A stretch of DNA of 64,000 nt from Larimichthys crocea (lineage: Eukaryota; Chordata; Actinopteri; Sciaenidae). Location: contig NC_040016.1 in the NCBI RefSeq assembly GCF_000972845.2, positions 10,498,701-10,562,700 on the forward strand, in the 5' to 3' direction. The position numbers and the translations under genes are program-made. The notes below the pieces were generated by a model that was given only the letters and a program-made list of their open reading frames with translations, did not search any database and had not been told where the DNA came from. Below, piece by piece: positions 1 through 12,000 of this stretch (positions are counted from its first letter, which is position 1; the number at the start of each line of letters is the position of its first letter).

Positions 1-206
1 AACTGTTTCTACTGATATTATATTTTTAATAATAGCAACATTTTATAATAAAATCAACAGAAACACATTTCCAATAAAAATTGGCTATGTTCTCTGGTTT
101 CTAGTTTTGTGATAACAAGTGCTCAGGTGATTGCACAAATACTCTGTCCCATACAATCGTCTACACATGAAACTGACAGGTCCAAATCCATCTTCTTTTA
201 TTGTAG

Positions 207-266
207 GCACTGTGGACAAAGAGCCACATGTGACACAGACTATGACAACATCTACTGTGACCAAAG
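207..266 (+). pseudogene. Decayed duplicate of a stalk exon of the Ig-receptor gene
   Basis: This 60-base block has a normal acceptor (TTATTGTAG before 207) and the same length and phase as the stalk exon at 1960-2019, to which it is clearly homologous. It encodes a Thr-rich stretch starting GTVDKEPHVTQTMTTSTV. Where the other copy has the donor AG/GTAGG, this one reads AG/ATAGG, so the donor GT is lost. The homology continues on both sides (about 86-330 against 1858-2055), so a whole block was duplicated. It may be a dead exon, or a relic of an upstream Ig-Ig-stalk unit. A cryptic donor further on cannot be excluded. Confidence 0.6.
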
Positions 267-628
267 ATAGGAAATATGATGCTTTGGATAGAAATCCAGA
301 ACATTATCACAAATCACTTTCTGTATTTGTTATTTTGAGTTATAATTTTGAGTTTTTAAAGATTTTTTTTATTAACACTGCTGCTATGGACTAATATTAG
401 GATATCTTGTATCAGCACAAAGTGGGTCTTAATATGGGGGACGGGTCTTCAGAGGAAGTGTTTGTAGATTTAGAATGGGCGTTAGATTTAGTACAATTAA
501 TATAAATAAAAACATATAACCTCAGGACATACTCTCTACTCTCTCTACTATTATGAATGCATATTTAAAATTATTTTAAATAAATTCCAATTTAAGATAT
601 TTAATCTAACATATACTTAACTTTTCAG

Positions 629-925
629 CTCTTCTTCCACCGAAACTGACAGTGAATCCACCGGTGATCACAGAGACAGACTCAGTCACACTGAACTGTC
701 AGACTCCATCATCTGTTTCTGTGTCTCAGTGTTATTTCTACACTTTAAGTGGAGGAGATGTCAGAAGCTTCCCTTGTCTGCAGACACTGACAGGAACTGA
801 GCTGCTGAAGATGTCACATCGGAGTTCACCTGCTGAAGTTAAAGTGACATGTTATTACACTGTAAAGTTTGGAGAGTTAGATTCTCCATCTCCACACAGT
901 GACACATCCTCCATCATCATACACA
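629..925 (+). CDS. Ig-like domain exon 1 of the receptor
   Basis: The acceptor is CTTTTCAG and the donor is A/GTGAGT. The exon is 297 bases and encodes 98 complete residues that begin LPPKLTVNPPVITETDSVTL. It shows the Ig-fold pattern: V-T-L-N-C in the B strand and V-K-V-T-C-Y-Y in the F strand, with extra Cys in S-Q-C-Y-F-Y and F-P-C-L. This is the wording of the multicopy fish leukocyte Ig-receptor domains. Only the domain class is certain, not the ligand. Confidence 0.75.
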
Positions 926-3900
926 GTGAGTAACTGTTTCTCCCCTTTGCTGATATTATTATTTTTATACAGTAACAGCATAAGAAAAGTGCTTACCTGT
1001 TGTTGGAGGTGATGTTTAATTAACTGTTTGGCTTTTTGATGTTGAATTTTCTTACACATTTTTACTTCATTGTACCATTTTACAAACTCACATCAGGTGG
1101 CACAGAATCATTATTTTAGTGTTTTCATCATATTCTTGTATTTTTGTTTTTATCACAGTAGAATTTCTGTAAATGTTTGAAACCACAGATTTGTCTTGAC
1201 CTGTACTTAATAGAGTAGTTAATAGTTAGTAGGTAGTAGATAACAGAATAGTTCTTTGTGTTTAGTGACTTTTCATTCATCTTTTTATAGGACAAACACC
1301 AATAATTAGTCTTCAACATTTTCCTGGTGAATATGTTCTCTTTATTTGCTCTCTGCCTGGATCTGTTGATCGTGATACGACATGTAACCTGTACTTTGGA
1401 GAATCAAGTCGTCCAGTTCAAACAGCAACCATCAGGAAGAAAATGACCTCAACTGATCAGTGGTTCTGTCATTTTACTGTCACAACTGAAGATTTGCTGA
1501 GACGTCTAAATTTAGTTCAACAAAATGGTGCCAGTTGTGATTACGGTTTGAGAGGTCTACCCAACTCTTTTTCTCCTCGTAGTGATGGATACAGCTTGAC
1601 TGGTAAGTCAGAGAAGACATGAACACACATGCTACACTGCTAAAACACATACACTAAAAGAGATTTATTCATAAAGTGAATGTGTACTGAGCAAAAAAAA
1701 AACAACAGACTCCATGTTTATGTTGTATTTAAATAAATGTCATTTGAAATTATTAAATTGTCAGTTTGATAACAGATGCATACAAAGACCAGGTTTGTTA
1801 ATAAGAGCTTAGACCATTTTAAATCAAAACAAAAACAGAATTATATTAAAAACTGGTCTATGTTCTCTGGTTTCTAGTTTTGTAAAAACAACTGCTCAGG
1901 TGCTTGTTCATGTCTACACATGAAACTGACAGGTCCAAATCCATTTTCTTCTATTGTAGATATTGTGAAAAAAGAGTCACACACGACACAGACTATGACG
2001 ACATTTACCACGACTACAGGTAGGACATTCAATGCGTTTGATTCAGAACATTATCAATATATATATATATATGATGATTGGTTTTTGTTTGTTTTTTTCC
2101 AGCTTTGACAGTTAGCACGGCCCATACTAACAGAATTACAGATACATTAAATCATAGAAATGTGTTTCTCAGTATAATGTCTACTTTTTTTTTTTCAATT
2201 ATCTTTTTATTTATTTTTAACATTTCAGTAACATCACAGACAATCAAGACAATCAAACAACAATAACAACAAAAAATACAGCAAATCAAATCAAATCAGT
2301 CCATGGTCACAGTTCACAGTTCATCCTTTATGAATGTTATGTAAGCATGCCAGACCCTATTATGATATGGAAGTGTCAGAGGTCCATAACCATAAATGCT
2401 ATATAGGACATTATGATAATCCTCTTCCTGCGTGTGGTATGTAGCGTCTTGTCTAATTCCGTACCAAAGAGGTACCATGTTGGTGTAATGTCCAGCAGCG
2501 TTTCCACAACCTTAACAGTTAGATCATGTACCACCTCAAAGACATGTTTTAATTTACTGCATTCCCAAAAAACATGCATAATTGACCCTTTACATGTTTT
2601 ACAACGATGACATCTGGGGGATGAGTTAGAAAACATTTTACTTAAGCATAGAGTAAGTTACATCCTGTGCATGAATTTATAATTTTGTTAGATTATTTAA
2701 ACAATCTTACATAAAATATTACATATTTTATATGTTCTTAAGTGGGGTCGAGGAAGAGCTGTAATGGTCCAACACTATAAATTACAGAGCTTTTTCCTTT
2801 TTATGATGTGGATTTCACCAAAATCTCCTCGAGATTTGTCAGCCTCAAAGATAGGCATTTTTCTCCTTACAGATTTAGATGGTGAATTTGTAAGTATTTA
2901 TAAAAGTCCTGTTTCGGAATTTCATATTCTGACCTTAGGTCTGCAATAGACTTGAGTGTATTCTCGGGAAACAAATGTTGGAATTGATGTATGCCATTTT
3001 CTCTCCACTTTGCAAACAAAGAACTACCAGTAGATGGTGGCAGATCCGGGTTTAGGGATAAGGGGGAAAGCCTGGAGATCTTGCCAAAATTCCCACAAAA
3101 CTTATTTATATCTTGCCAAGCCCGAAGAGTGTTGTAGACTACATATGTTTTTGTTATTTGATGTAGTGCATTTATATTCTTAATGAATGGTAGCAAGGTT
3201 GTAGAAATAGGAGTACAAAGTTCTATGGCTACTTTCTATCACCAATGCTTTCCTAACATCAGTGAAACCAGCATCAGGTCATTTAGTTTTTTATATTTCA
3301 CTTTCATTTGTTGATATACAGTACACACTATGTAATAGTGCAAAACACTGAATATGTTGGATAAATATATGAATATGTTTGGAAGAAGTGATTGTGCTGA
3401 ATGTCAGTCAAAGTACATACTGTATTGTTGCCGATTGGTTACTCTGATAGTGATAGACGCTATGGTACAGTTGTTTATGCGTATGTAAAATTAGCACATA
3501 AGAACAGTGTGCTGCTTATAACGTGATATGTTTTTTTTTTTCAAGAAACAGATCAGACCTCTATAAATCCAGGGTCTGCTGATAAAATAACAGGTACTAT
3601 AGACTAAAAGTTCAAAATCAAAATGCTCACATGCATTGATGTGAATGGTTTAAAAAACATTTGTGTCCGTGCACTTCCTAGGTTCAACTGTTAGTACGCT
3701 GAGCACTAAAGACGGAGACACCCCTCTGAAAACAGCTTCAGGTGAGTATATGTGACTCCTCACACATACAGTACTGCATATTCTGATATTAACTTAAAAT
3801 TTAGCTTGAGAAGGTTTAAATTACAGAAATTTGTCAAATGTTAGATGTGATGTGATTTGTGCGAAATGTGAAGAAATACTTTAGATTGAAAACAATTATT

Positions 3901-5311
3901 TTCTAAAACAATTAATTAACTCTAATTTACTCTGTGACAAAACAATACTTTATTTTTCCATTTTATATATATTACGCTAGTATTGGTGGTTGAAATCTTG
4001 TAATTTTGCACAGTACATCTCTTACAGTATTTGTTGCTTCATAAACTGACACATGTTAATGGCTTCTGTTATTTTACAGCAGAAATTAAGATCTGGAAAT
4101 TTGTAGCACTTGTGGCTGGTTGTGGAGTAACTGTGGGTATCATCGTGATGGCTTCAACAATCCAATGTAACAAACTTAACAAAAGACAAGCTGGTGAGAA
4201 CTTTGTAATTTGCAACTTTGGCAATATAACATGTGTACTGTAAGTTCTCGAAGTTTCATTTTCACCATCAGTGCACCTTAACATTTATTCTGTTCACTAG
4301 AAAGACACAAGCAACAAAAAAAGACACTTCTTCAGTCAGAGACACAAAGAAATGTCCATTTATAGCAAATAGCGGTCTATCAGTCAGTCAATCGATTATG
4401 TTTAACTTTCACACATAAACATACAGTACAGGTACAATCGTAGTATTTCCCTAATCTCCTACGATTTGTTTAGGATTGTGCTTTCTGAGGGATCTCTCAA
4501 AAAATCCAACAGCATTAAATCTGTAATACATCATTATTATAGATTAGAATCCTCACTGCAAGATGATGAGATGGCACTTGATCAGTTTGTGTTGTGCTTT
4601 TGTTTATAATGGGCTGGGTGGAGGGCTGGGGGTTAGGTCTGACTGAGAATAACAGTGGAGAGTGGCAATCCGCTATTGTAGATTACTGTCTGAAATACAC
4701 TGTAAACACTATTGTTCATTTGGGTTAAGATGGGCCCCATACACACACTTTTTCAGTTGAATAGAGTTCTGAAATAACTATTGTGGAAATGACCTGTTTG
4801 CTAAAAACAAACATACAAGATGTGCATCTCTAACTGTAAGTAAACCACGTGTGTGGGAGACGTGCCAAGACAAAAATAACCTGTTTTGCTAGTGTCTAAC
4901 AGTGTTTTTTTCAGATGTGAGCAAAGATGAACTGAAATGTAATGAAATGTAATGCTGCCCAAGATACACACAGTCATGACAGCATCATCGCCGCCAAATT
5001 CTTGTATCTAATCTGTTGGAGAGAAGCTGTGGATTCTTTTTTACAGACTTTGTGATAAAACAGAAACGATCATCTTACTGCGCGTGTCTTTCTCAGTCGT
5101 AGATCCCGTGGAAATGCACGAACAGGAGCCTCAAGATGAGGATGTAAGTCTGGCATGACATAAAATATTATATATTTGTCATATACATTTGTAGATGCTA
5201 CAGTTGGTTTCTTTCTTTCCACAGGATGAGGAATGGAATTTGTATGAATCCATCTGTGAAGAGCCAGCTCAATTTGCCCTAAATCACTTATACGCTACTG
5301 TCCAGAAGTAA
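629..5311 (+). CDS. Immunoglobulin-superfamily type I membrane receptor (3' part, multi-exon)
   Basis: The gene is assembled from exons in consistent phase 1: 629-925 and 1291-1602 (Ig-like domains), 1960-2019, 2103-2171 (weak donor), 3546-3593 and 3682-3741 (short Ser/Thr-rich stalk exons), 4080-4193 (transmembrane), 5097-5143 and 5225-5311 (tail, stop TAA at 5309-5311). A further small exon at about 4915-4938 is possible. The signal-peptide exon is not in the window, so the gene is 5' incomplete. It would be a plasma-membrane receptor with an Ig ectodomain, a mucin-like stalk, one helix and a short tail. The tail carries YESI and YATV (Y-x-x-I/V), which resemble immune tyrosine motifs, but the residue two before each Tyr (N and H) does not fit the strict ITIM consensus. 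I recognise the general teleost leukocyte Ig-receptor style but cannot name the gene. It ends about 1.7 kb from, and convergent with, cacna2d3. Confidence 0.72.
1291..1602 (+). CDS. Ig-like domain exon 2 of the receptor
   Basis: The acceptor is TTTTTATAG and the donor is G/GTAAGT. The exon is 312 bases and encodes 103 complete residues open in one frame. Cys residues in LFICSLPG, TTCNLYF, WFCHFTV and ASCDYG resemble a divergent Ig domain that pairs with exon 1. The reading frame joins exon 1 exactly (A + GA), which is good evidence that both are in one transcript. Confidence 0.7.
2180..3235 (-). mobile_element. L1/Tx1-like LINE fragment (3' end of ORF2), antisense in an intron
   Basis: Two - strand open stretches (2376-2636 and 2867-3196) read as pieces of a non-LTR retrotransposon ORF2 C-terminus. 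One has a zinc-knuckle-like Cys/His motif (CHRCKTC...HVFWEC), the other the YKYLQIHH style common before it. The pieces are separated by frame breaks, so the copy is dead and 5' truncated. A T-run near 2187 on the + strand would be the poly(A) tail. The edges are approximate and I found no target-site duplication. Confidence 0.6.
4080..4193 (+). CDS. Transmembrane exon of the Ig receptor
   Basis: The acceptor is ATTTTACAG and the donor is G/GTGAGA. The exon is 114 bases in phase with its neighbours. It encodes a hydrophobic helix of about 22 residues, from FVALVAGCGV through TVGIIVMAST, followed by a basic stop-transfer stretch (NKLNKRQA). The helix contains no charged residue, so there is no sign of pairing with a charged adaptor helix. 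Confidence 0.75.
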
Positions 5312-7024
5312 TGCTGAAGTTTAAAGTTGACCCTTTCTAATTTAGTCTTGATTTGTATCAGAACTTAGATTAAACCAAACTTTTAACAAAGTTTTCCAAT
5401 TTTAAAGCAATATTGCGTAACTTTTCTAAGGCGTCAGTACAATTTTGATGCTGCACTGACTTGCAACAGGATGAAGTTTCCTCTGCCATTTCCACTTTTT
5501 TACTATGTAACCCATAATCCCATATCACACTATATAACTTTGGGCTCCAAGTAAGTATGTAGCACATTAACACACTGCAATGTAACCAGGCAAGGCACAC
5601 CAGAAGTGAAGAGACCAAAAAGGGCAAAGCTAAGAAGAGAAAGAGCAGGAATGGCTTTGGGTTGTTGGGGAAGAGTTCCATTAAATAAAAGGATGCCGAG
5701 CTGGGCTTCTTGCTGTTTTACAGGTAAACAATATTAGCTGACTGTTATGTCTTGTGTTGTTGCACTTGCTTGTTTGGCTTGACAACAAATGTAATAACTA
5801 ATGTGTCCATATCTACAACAGCATGTAATTAGTGAATTAAACTCACTAGAGGTGTGCTAAAACACAAAAAACAACAACAAACAGTGCATAATGTTATTTT
5901 AAAGTTGTGGTTTATGACATACAAAGCACAGCATGGGTTCCAACCTGCATCTTTTTACTTTCTTTTTCTCATATATAACTATGCAAAGTTATTCTTTTTG
6001 TCATATATATATATATATTTTTTTGTTTTATAATGTGTTTTCTGTTAAATCAGATTTTCTTGACATATACACACACACACACACATTTACATTAGTCTCA
6101 CTTGCCACACACACACTTGACAAAATAACACAAGGGGTAAATGACGGAAGAAAAATATTTTTGTATTTATTCATCAGCTTTCTTAAACATGTGGTTAAGA
6201 GTATGTGGTCACTTTGACAAATTATGACTGTATATATCAATGTATCATTCTGTGATCTTCATCATGCATCTTTAGCTTTTCTGAAATGTCTTCTGCTTTA
6301 AAACACGGAGAACCTGGCAGAATAAAGCAAGATTGAATGCTCTGTTGTCTCTCAGGTTTTTTTTTTTTTTTTTGTTTTGTTTTTTACATGATCCATATTC
6401 TTACTGACATCAAAAAGAATTTAGTTACAAAATAAACTTAAAGTATATGTAGAAAGAAAACTACGGCACTGTCCATTGTTTTCAGCAATTAATTGCCAAA
6501 AATATAGAGCGTTCGGGATTTTTCACATACAAGAAAAGTGCATTTTAACATTCTGCAGACTTTTACATTAGCCTTCATTTTTTTCTTACCAATAAAGAAA
6601 CAAACATATTTGATGTCTTACTATCATCCTTTGAATGAACGACTTGTTTTTTTCTCTGACAATACCTGTACTCCTACTGCACACTTCTGTTTTTACAGTT
6701 CACATACTGAATTTCTTTCTCTTATTTAATTTCAGCACACATTCAGGACAATATGGCAAACTGTCTGTGGCGTGATCTGCAATGCTCTGAACAAAGTCAC
6801 AAGCACTCTCGTTATTCTCATTTTGCTGCACCACGTCATTTATGTTTTCTGGATTAATGGATGTGAGTCTCAGTGCTACAGATAAAGATTTTTTTTCTTA
6901 GTAGAGCGCTGTCTGTTGCAGAGGCATGAGCAAATTCATTTCTGATTGGCCGTGTTCTCTATGTGTTTATAAGCATCTTCTTGTTGATTTAGTCCTTACT
7001 GATCTCCAGTTCTGCTGCTAATGG
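5312..7024. other. Convergent intergenic region and 3' UTRs (Ig receptor and cacna2d3)
   Basis: This stretch holds the two 3' UTRs. A + strand AATAAA at 5684-5689 fits the end of the Ig receptor. On the - strand, TTTAAT at 6725-6730 (ATTAAA) and TTTATT at 6166-6171 (AATAAA) are candidate poly(A) signals for cacna2d3. A CA tract lies near 6067-6086 and a long T-run near 6358-6373. I see no convincing coding exon. Confidence 0.6.
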
Positions 7025-9050
7025 TCACCTGCTGATGGTTGCTGCTATCAGAGGGAGCAGAGCTGCTGTTAGAGTACTGGAAAGGCGTGTTGCTGAACCA
7101 CACTCCATGGCATTTTCCTGCAGAAGACACAGACAATCAGTGTATGATATTAAATATTAACAGGGTGGTTATATTCTTGTTTCATCTGGAAACACAATAG
7201 TGGATGCTAATAGGTATGAAAAGGTGTGTTGTTGAGCAAGTTTTGTCTTATTCTCATAGTTTTTGACATCATTTTGGATTGATCATGGTAACACAGAAAA
7301 GTGGCTAATGATACTGGGAGCTCATCAGCATCAGAGGGGGCAAGCAGGCCAGAAGTTTAACCACATGATCAAAATCACTTTATTTCAAAGAAAAAATGGT
7401 TAATAACCCCTCATTACACAGAAACACATTCACCTTCTAATGGTTTAATTAAAATCAATATGACCATCTCACGACTCACAGTATTCCCATATCTCAGCAA
7501 CTATAAGTACAGTCATATTATTACCAAGAATGGTGGTCAAACTAATTAAGACTTAATAAGACTGAAGGTGAAATAAACTTATAAATTATTGTGTAATGAT
7601 CATGCAGAAATCATCTTTAATGGAGTATTTATTAGGATGTTTGTTTATAGTTTCATTAGAGTTGTCCAAGGATACAAAACATCTCCGCTCCAGTATCGAC
7701 TTGACTGTATAAGTTAGTTAGTATATAAGTTAGTATAGGTAGACACACATTTGGATGCAAACACACAATCTCATACCTCCGGATGGAAAGGATGACATGA
7801 TTCAGGCTTCTTTCTGTCCTTCTGAAACTTCAGTCTGTCACATTTTAGTGACTCGTTGTGTTCAAAGGCGTCAAGGATGTAAATACATAATGAGTTCAGA
7901 ACATACACAAAAAAATGCCACATATCATAACACCTGTTTCATCAAGAAAGGATATACATGATCTCAATGGGATCCATGGTTACTGGAGGAGCACTGCTGC
8001 AGTCACACTTATTGTCCACAACAACCATGAAGAGGTTGCTGCTGGGAATCTGCTGTATGACAAAAGATCTGCAGCCCAAACAGAGACAGAGACTGGAATT
8101 AAAATGTTAAAAACAGACTGAACATCTATGGTTTAATATGGAGAGATATTGTCAGCAATGGGGGTGATGGCCTGAAGCAGTACCTGACACAGCCCTCACA
8201 GTCAATGTTGCCTGTGGTTTCTTTGATGGTGCGTTCAGAGACGAAGGCAGGATATTCTGTGTCACACGGCACCATCATGGTTTTACCCCGAGATCTCTGA
8301 GCTGAACGTGACAGAAAGGAAGTTTAACAGAGCCACAGAAGGTGACAAAACCACAGATGAACAGGGAAGGTTTTTCATTCTCATACTCTCTCACACATGC
8401 ACCTCTCGTTCTCACACACAAACCTATAAATATCAACCACAGTTACCTTTAACCGAAAGGTCGATATTCCACCAGCTGTACAGGTTAAACTCTAACAGAA
8501 AACTTGAGAGAAAAATCATATTAAAAACAAATGTTTGAGTTAACACTAATTACACTAACATAAATAAACATTAAGAAACTTTTTTTGCTATAATATATAT
8601 CATAAAGATTCACCACACCACATGTGGACATCGTATCTTGCAGGGTGTATAACACTAAATGTTTTTGAGTTGTTCTTACATGACAAGTTCAGTCAGGAGC
8701 CACTTAACAACAGTGAAGGGCTGAAAAAGAGAGAAAGTAGTAGTGCAAAAATGAAATAACATTTTTTTAAGAATTTATTTTGAGTCAGCTCTACAGTACA
8801 CTGATGATACATGAGTGTGAAAACCACAAACCCTGAGATAGGAATCGAAGTCTGTGCTAATTATTTTAACTTACTGCATACAGGATGTACAGTAGTGTAC
8901 CACAGATTGAAATGACTGCGTCTCACGTCTCTATCTTTAAATTTACCAGACGATGTGCTGTATTTCATACTCACATCTGATAAAGTGCGTGCACTATCAC
9001 TGCTCCCAGCATACTCTTTGCAAAGGGCCTGGTAGTCATACAGTGTGATC
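7025..9050 (-). CDS. cacna2d3: cacna2d3 exons 32-38: C-terminal delta part and GPI signal
   Basis: Exons: 9050-8975, 8720-8680, 8502-8447, 8301-8184, 8068-7956, 7859-7777, 7117-7025 (stop TGA 7027-7025). Exon 33/34 gives the Trp-rich [17 protein letters not shown]. Exon 35 has [20 protein letters not shown] and Cys pairs. Exon 36 has [18 protein letters not shown]. The last exon ends [14 protein letters not shown] and then a weakly hydrophobic tail ([15 protein letters not shown]). This matches the known GPI-anchor signal of the family, with the likely omega site near CGSA. Exons 36 and 37 are joined by an AT-AC intron. Confidence 0.95.
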
Positions 9051-12000
9051 CTGCAACACACACAAACAGAGCAGATGACATGTACAATAACACCCTTTTA
9101 AGGTCACATTTAATGCATCAATGCAGGGTTCAGATGTATGTTATATCGTATCTCAGACCTTTTAAAGGAGCCCATTTGGAGAAGTTTATTCATAACAGCA
9201 CCCTCCACCTGTCCAAAGAAGAGCCCTGTCTGAGAGAGAAGATATGTTAAAGCACACAGGGACATCTCTTAACATAAACATTTTGTTTAATGTAATCTTT
9301 CCAGTTTACAGATTTCAGAGACAATAAGATAAAGAATGGAGCCAAGGTGCAGCTTATTGACAGGAATCGACCGATGCAGTGGTTGAAGACGTATTTACTT
9401 AAGTAAAAGTACAAATACCACTCTGTGAAAATATAAAAGTCCTGCGTTCTAAACCTTACTTAAGTAAAAGTATGTGAGTCTTATCAGCAACATGCTTTCC
9501 TATTGTATATGATGTTTTTGGATCATTTATGTTGCATTTTACTGCTGTAGATGTTTAAGGTTGAGCTCATTTCAACTACTTTATATACTGTCCGGTAGTT
9601 TAATCTACAGCAATGCGTCATGTTCTATAAGAACATCATATGTTTCTAGCACTGCTGTCCTGTGAGAACCATGTCATCTCTAATAACAACTTTGTGACAA
9701 TGCATTTTTCAGGTAACTAAATTACCACATCTGGAGATACATGGACAGAAAACTCCAGCTGTCAGACAATTTTAATTGAATGAAAAGTAAAATATGTCCG
9801 TCTGAAATGTAATGGAGTAGAAGTGAGTAAAGAGCTGCATAAAATGGAAATAGTAAGTACCTTGAATTTGAACTTGACAGTACTTGAGTAAATTTACTTA
9901 CATTACATTCCACCATAGACACTGGATAGACACCTAACAGGGTGTTACAGTTTCCAAATCATGCCAAGTAATTTGTAAATCTGGTATTAAAGGCTGCTGT
10001 TAAGGTACAGAACATGTTTTGTGTTTATCTGTAAAGTCACATGACTATGATTTTACAGGATTACTTCCTATGACGCAAACAGCGTACAGTATGTCCACTT
10101 ATATGATCTGATTTAAACACGCGCATGCTCTGCAGTGCAAAATACAAAGTAGCCTTTTATTGCCATTATTTATCTATAATATTCATGGATAACTGAAGCA
10201 GTTATGCTTATTTTGCACATTGCTGTAAACATGTATACACAAACATGCCACACAGTACCTGAGATTGCTCCTCTGTGACAAGAATGAAGCCATTGTTATC
10301 AATGAGATAACAGTTAATGTCCTGTCAGAAGAGTGAATAAAAGATTATGTTCATAAAATAACCGTAAAAAACCAAAACCAAAAGTCAGACTTATGTGACT
10401 GTACTTACGTCGTTATCACAGCTGATACTACACTTTCCGTCCAGAGCTGTACACTGAGCACAAAACAAAACTAGTTTAGTTTCACATCTTGTCATCAGCT
10501 CATTTTATTGTAAAACATGTTGCAGTGTTTGCTGTGAAGTTACCTGTCTGCAGGCAGTCCAGAACTTCCTCTGAAAGAACTCAAGCTTCATCTGGATCCC
10601 AACAGCTGAGCACAAAACCAAGCACATAAGACACAGTGCAATATATCTAAAAAATAAGTATTAACATGAAGATAATGATATAAAAGATAGTTTAGTTGCT
10701 GTTACCTGCAACAATTGGAGACTTTCTGTCATCAAGGAGCTGAATTGCTGTGCTGGCCAAAACCACGCTCTTATTTTCTAGAGCTAGAGAGGCGGAGCAG
10801 AGAATAAACTACAAGTCAATTGTTCAGGTTACACGTTCTTGTCACTAGATGGTGCCCTTTACTCAGCAGCCTCAATCAGCAGGCACAAAAGAAACCGCAG
10901 TACTAGTCCATTACTTTACAGTAATGGAGTCCCGTCAGAGCTTTTTTCCACAGCCAGATGACTCTAATAATTCTGAGATCGCTGCTGTGATTGGACATTT
11001 AAGGTTATGATGGCAAAGCCTGAGTGGATGCAGTCATCGTTAACAAAGGAAAGGTGGTAAATGTCCTGCTGAATTCTCCCGCCTCTGGCCAGCAGACTGT
11101 ACGTGAGCCACATTAACTGCAGAAAAGCTGTGAGGGAGGTGAGATGCGCTGCACATCCTATCAGTGGAAACCAGTAAAAGTCACAATCCATAACAGAAAG
11201 AGGGGCATAGAAAAAGACTGATCAAGATGTTAAAATGCCGAATGATGAAGGCAACCAAATGAATTTCCAAGAAGTACCTTATATAATTCTGCACTTAACA
11301 ATTGAACGTCTATTGAGAGAGACCTGTATAATGTACAGTGCAGATAATTCAACAGCAATAGACTAATGTTGTTTTGTGCAGGCTCAGGTGAACTTGCTGC
11401 ATACTTGAGCTGCTATTTCTTATCTCTAGTTTTGTTCTGCATACCTGTGCTGAAGGGAATGGAGTAGACAAATGTGCCGGGGACCTGCTCTGCCGCTCTC
11501 TTGTACCACAGAGGGAAGTGATCAGCATTAAACACTCCTTCCTTGTCCTCCGCTGTCAGAAAATCTCTGGAGAAGCACACACACAATGACGCTGAGGTGA
11601 GGAGCAAAGGATCAGATTCATCAAGCACAATCACTGCTCATCTCACAGTGTAAGTAATGATCAGTGAAATGTTGAGCAGTGGCACTCACTGATTGGAGAG
11701 TTGATCGGCGGGTACAAACAAGTTGGTTCTTGACAGGCCAGTGCGTGTACCCAGGAAAGCAATCTCCACTCCTTTGTCTGAGTTCCTGGTGCATTGGTAT
11801 AACACAGGGCAGTGGCACGTAAACACATCTGTGCATCCTTCCAGCCACATGTAATTTAGGTTTTTCTTTCAAATGTATGATATAGGACATATATAAATGT
11901 ATTTATGTGGTATGACCAGGTTGCTGCTCATTAAACTGAATGGTGGTGGTGTGTAAGTGTAAGTATGGTGTTGGATCTCTTTCAGATGTATTAATTCATA

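Noticed and set aside
10964..11191. - strand open frame [10 protein letters not shown]... as an extra cacna2d3 exon
   Set aside because: Exons 26 and 27 join perfectly without it and it has no family similarity.
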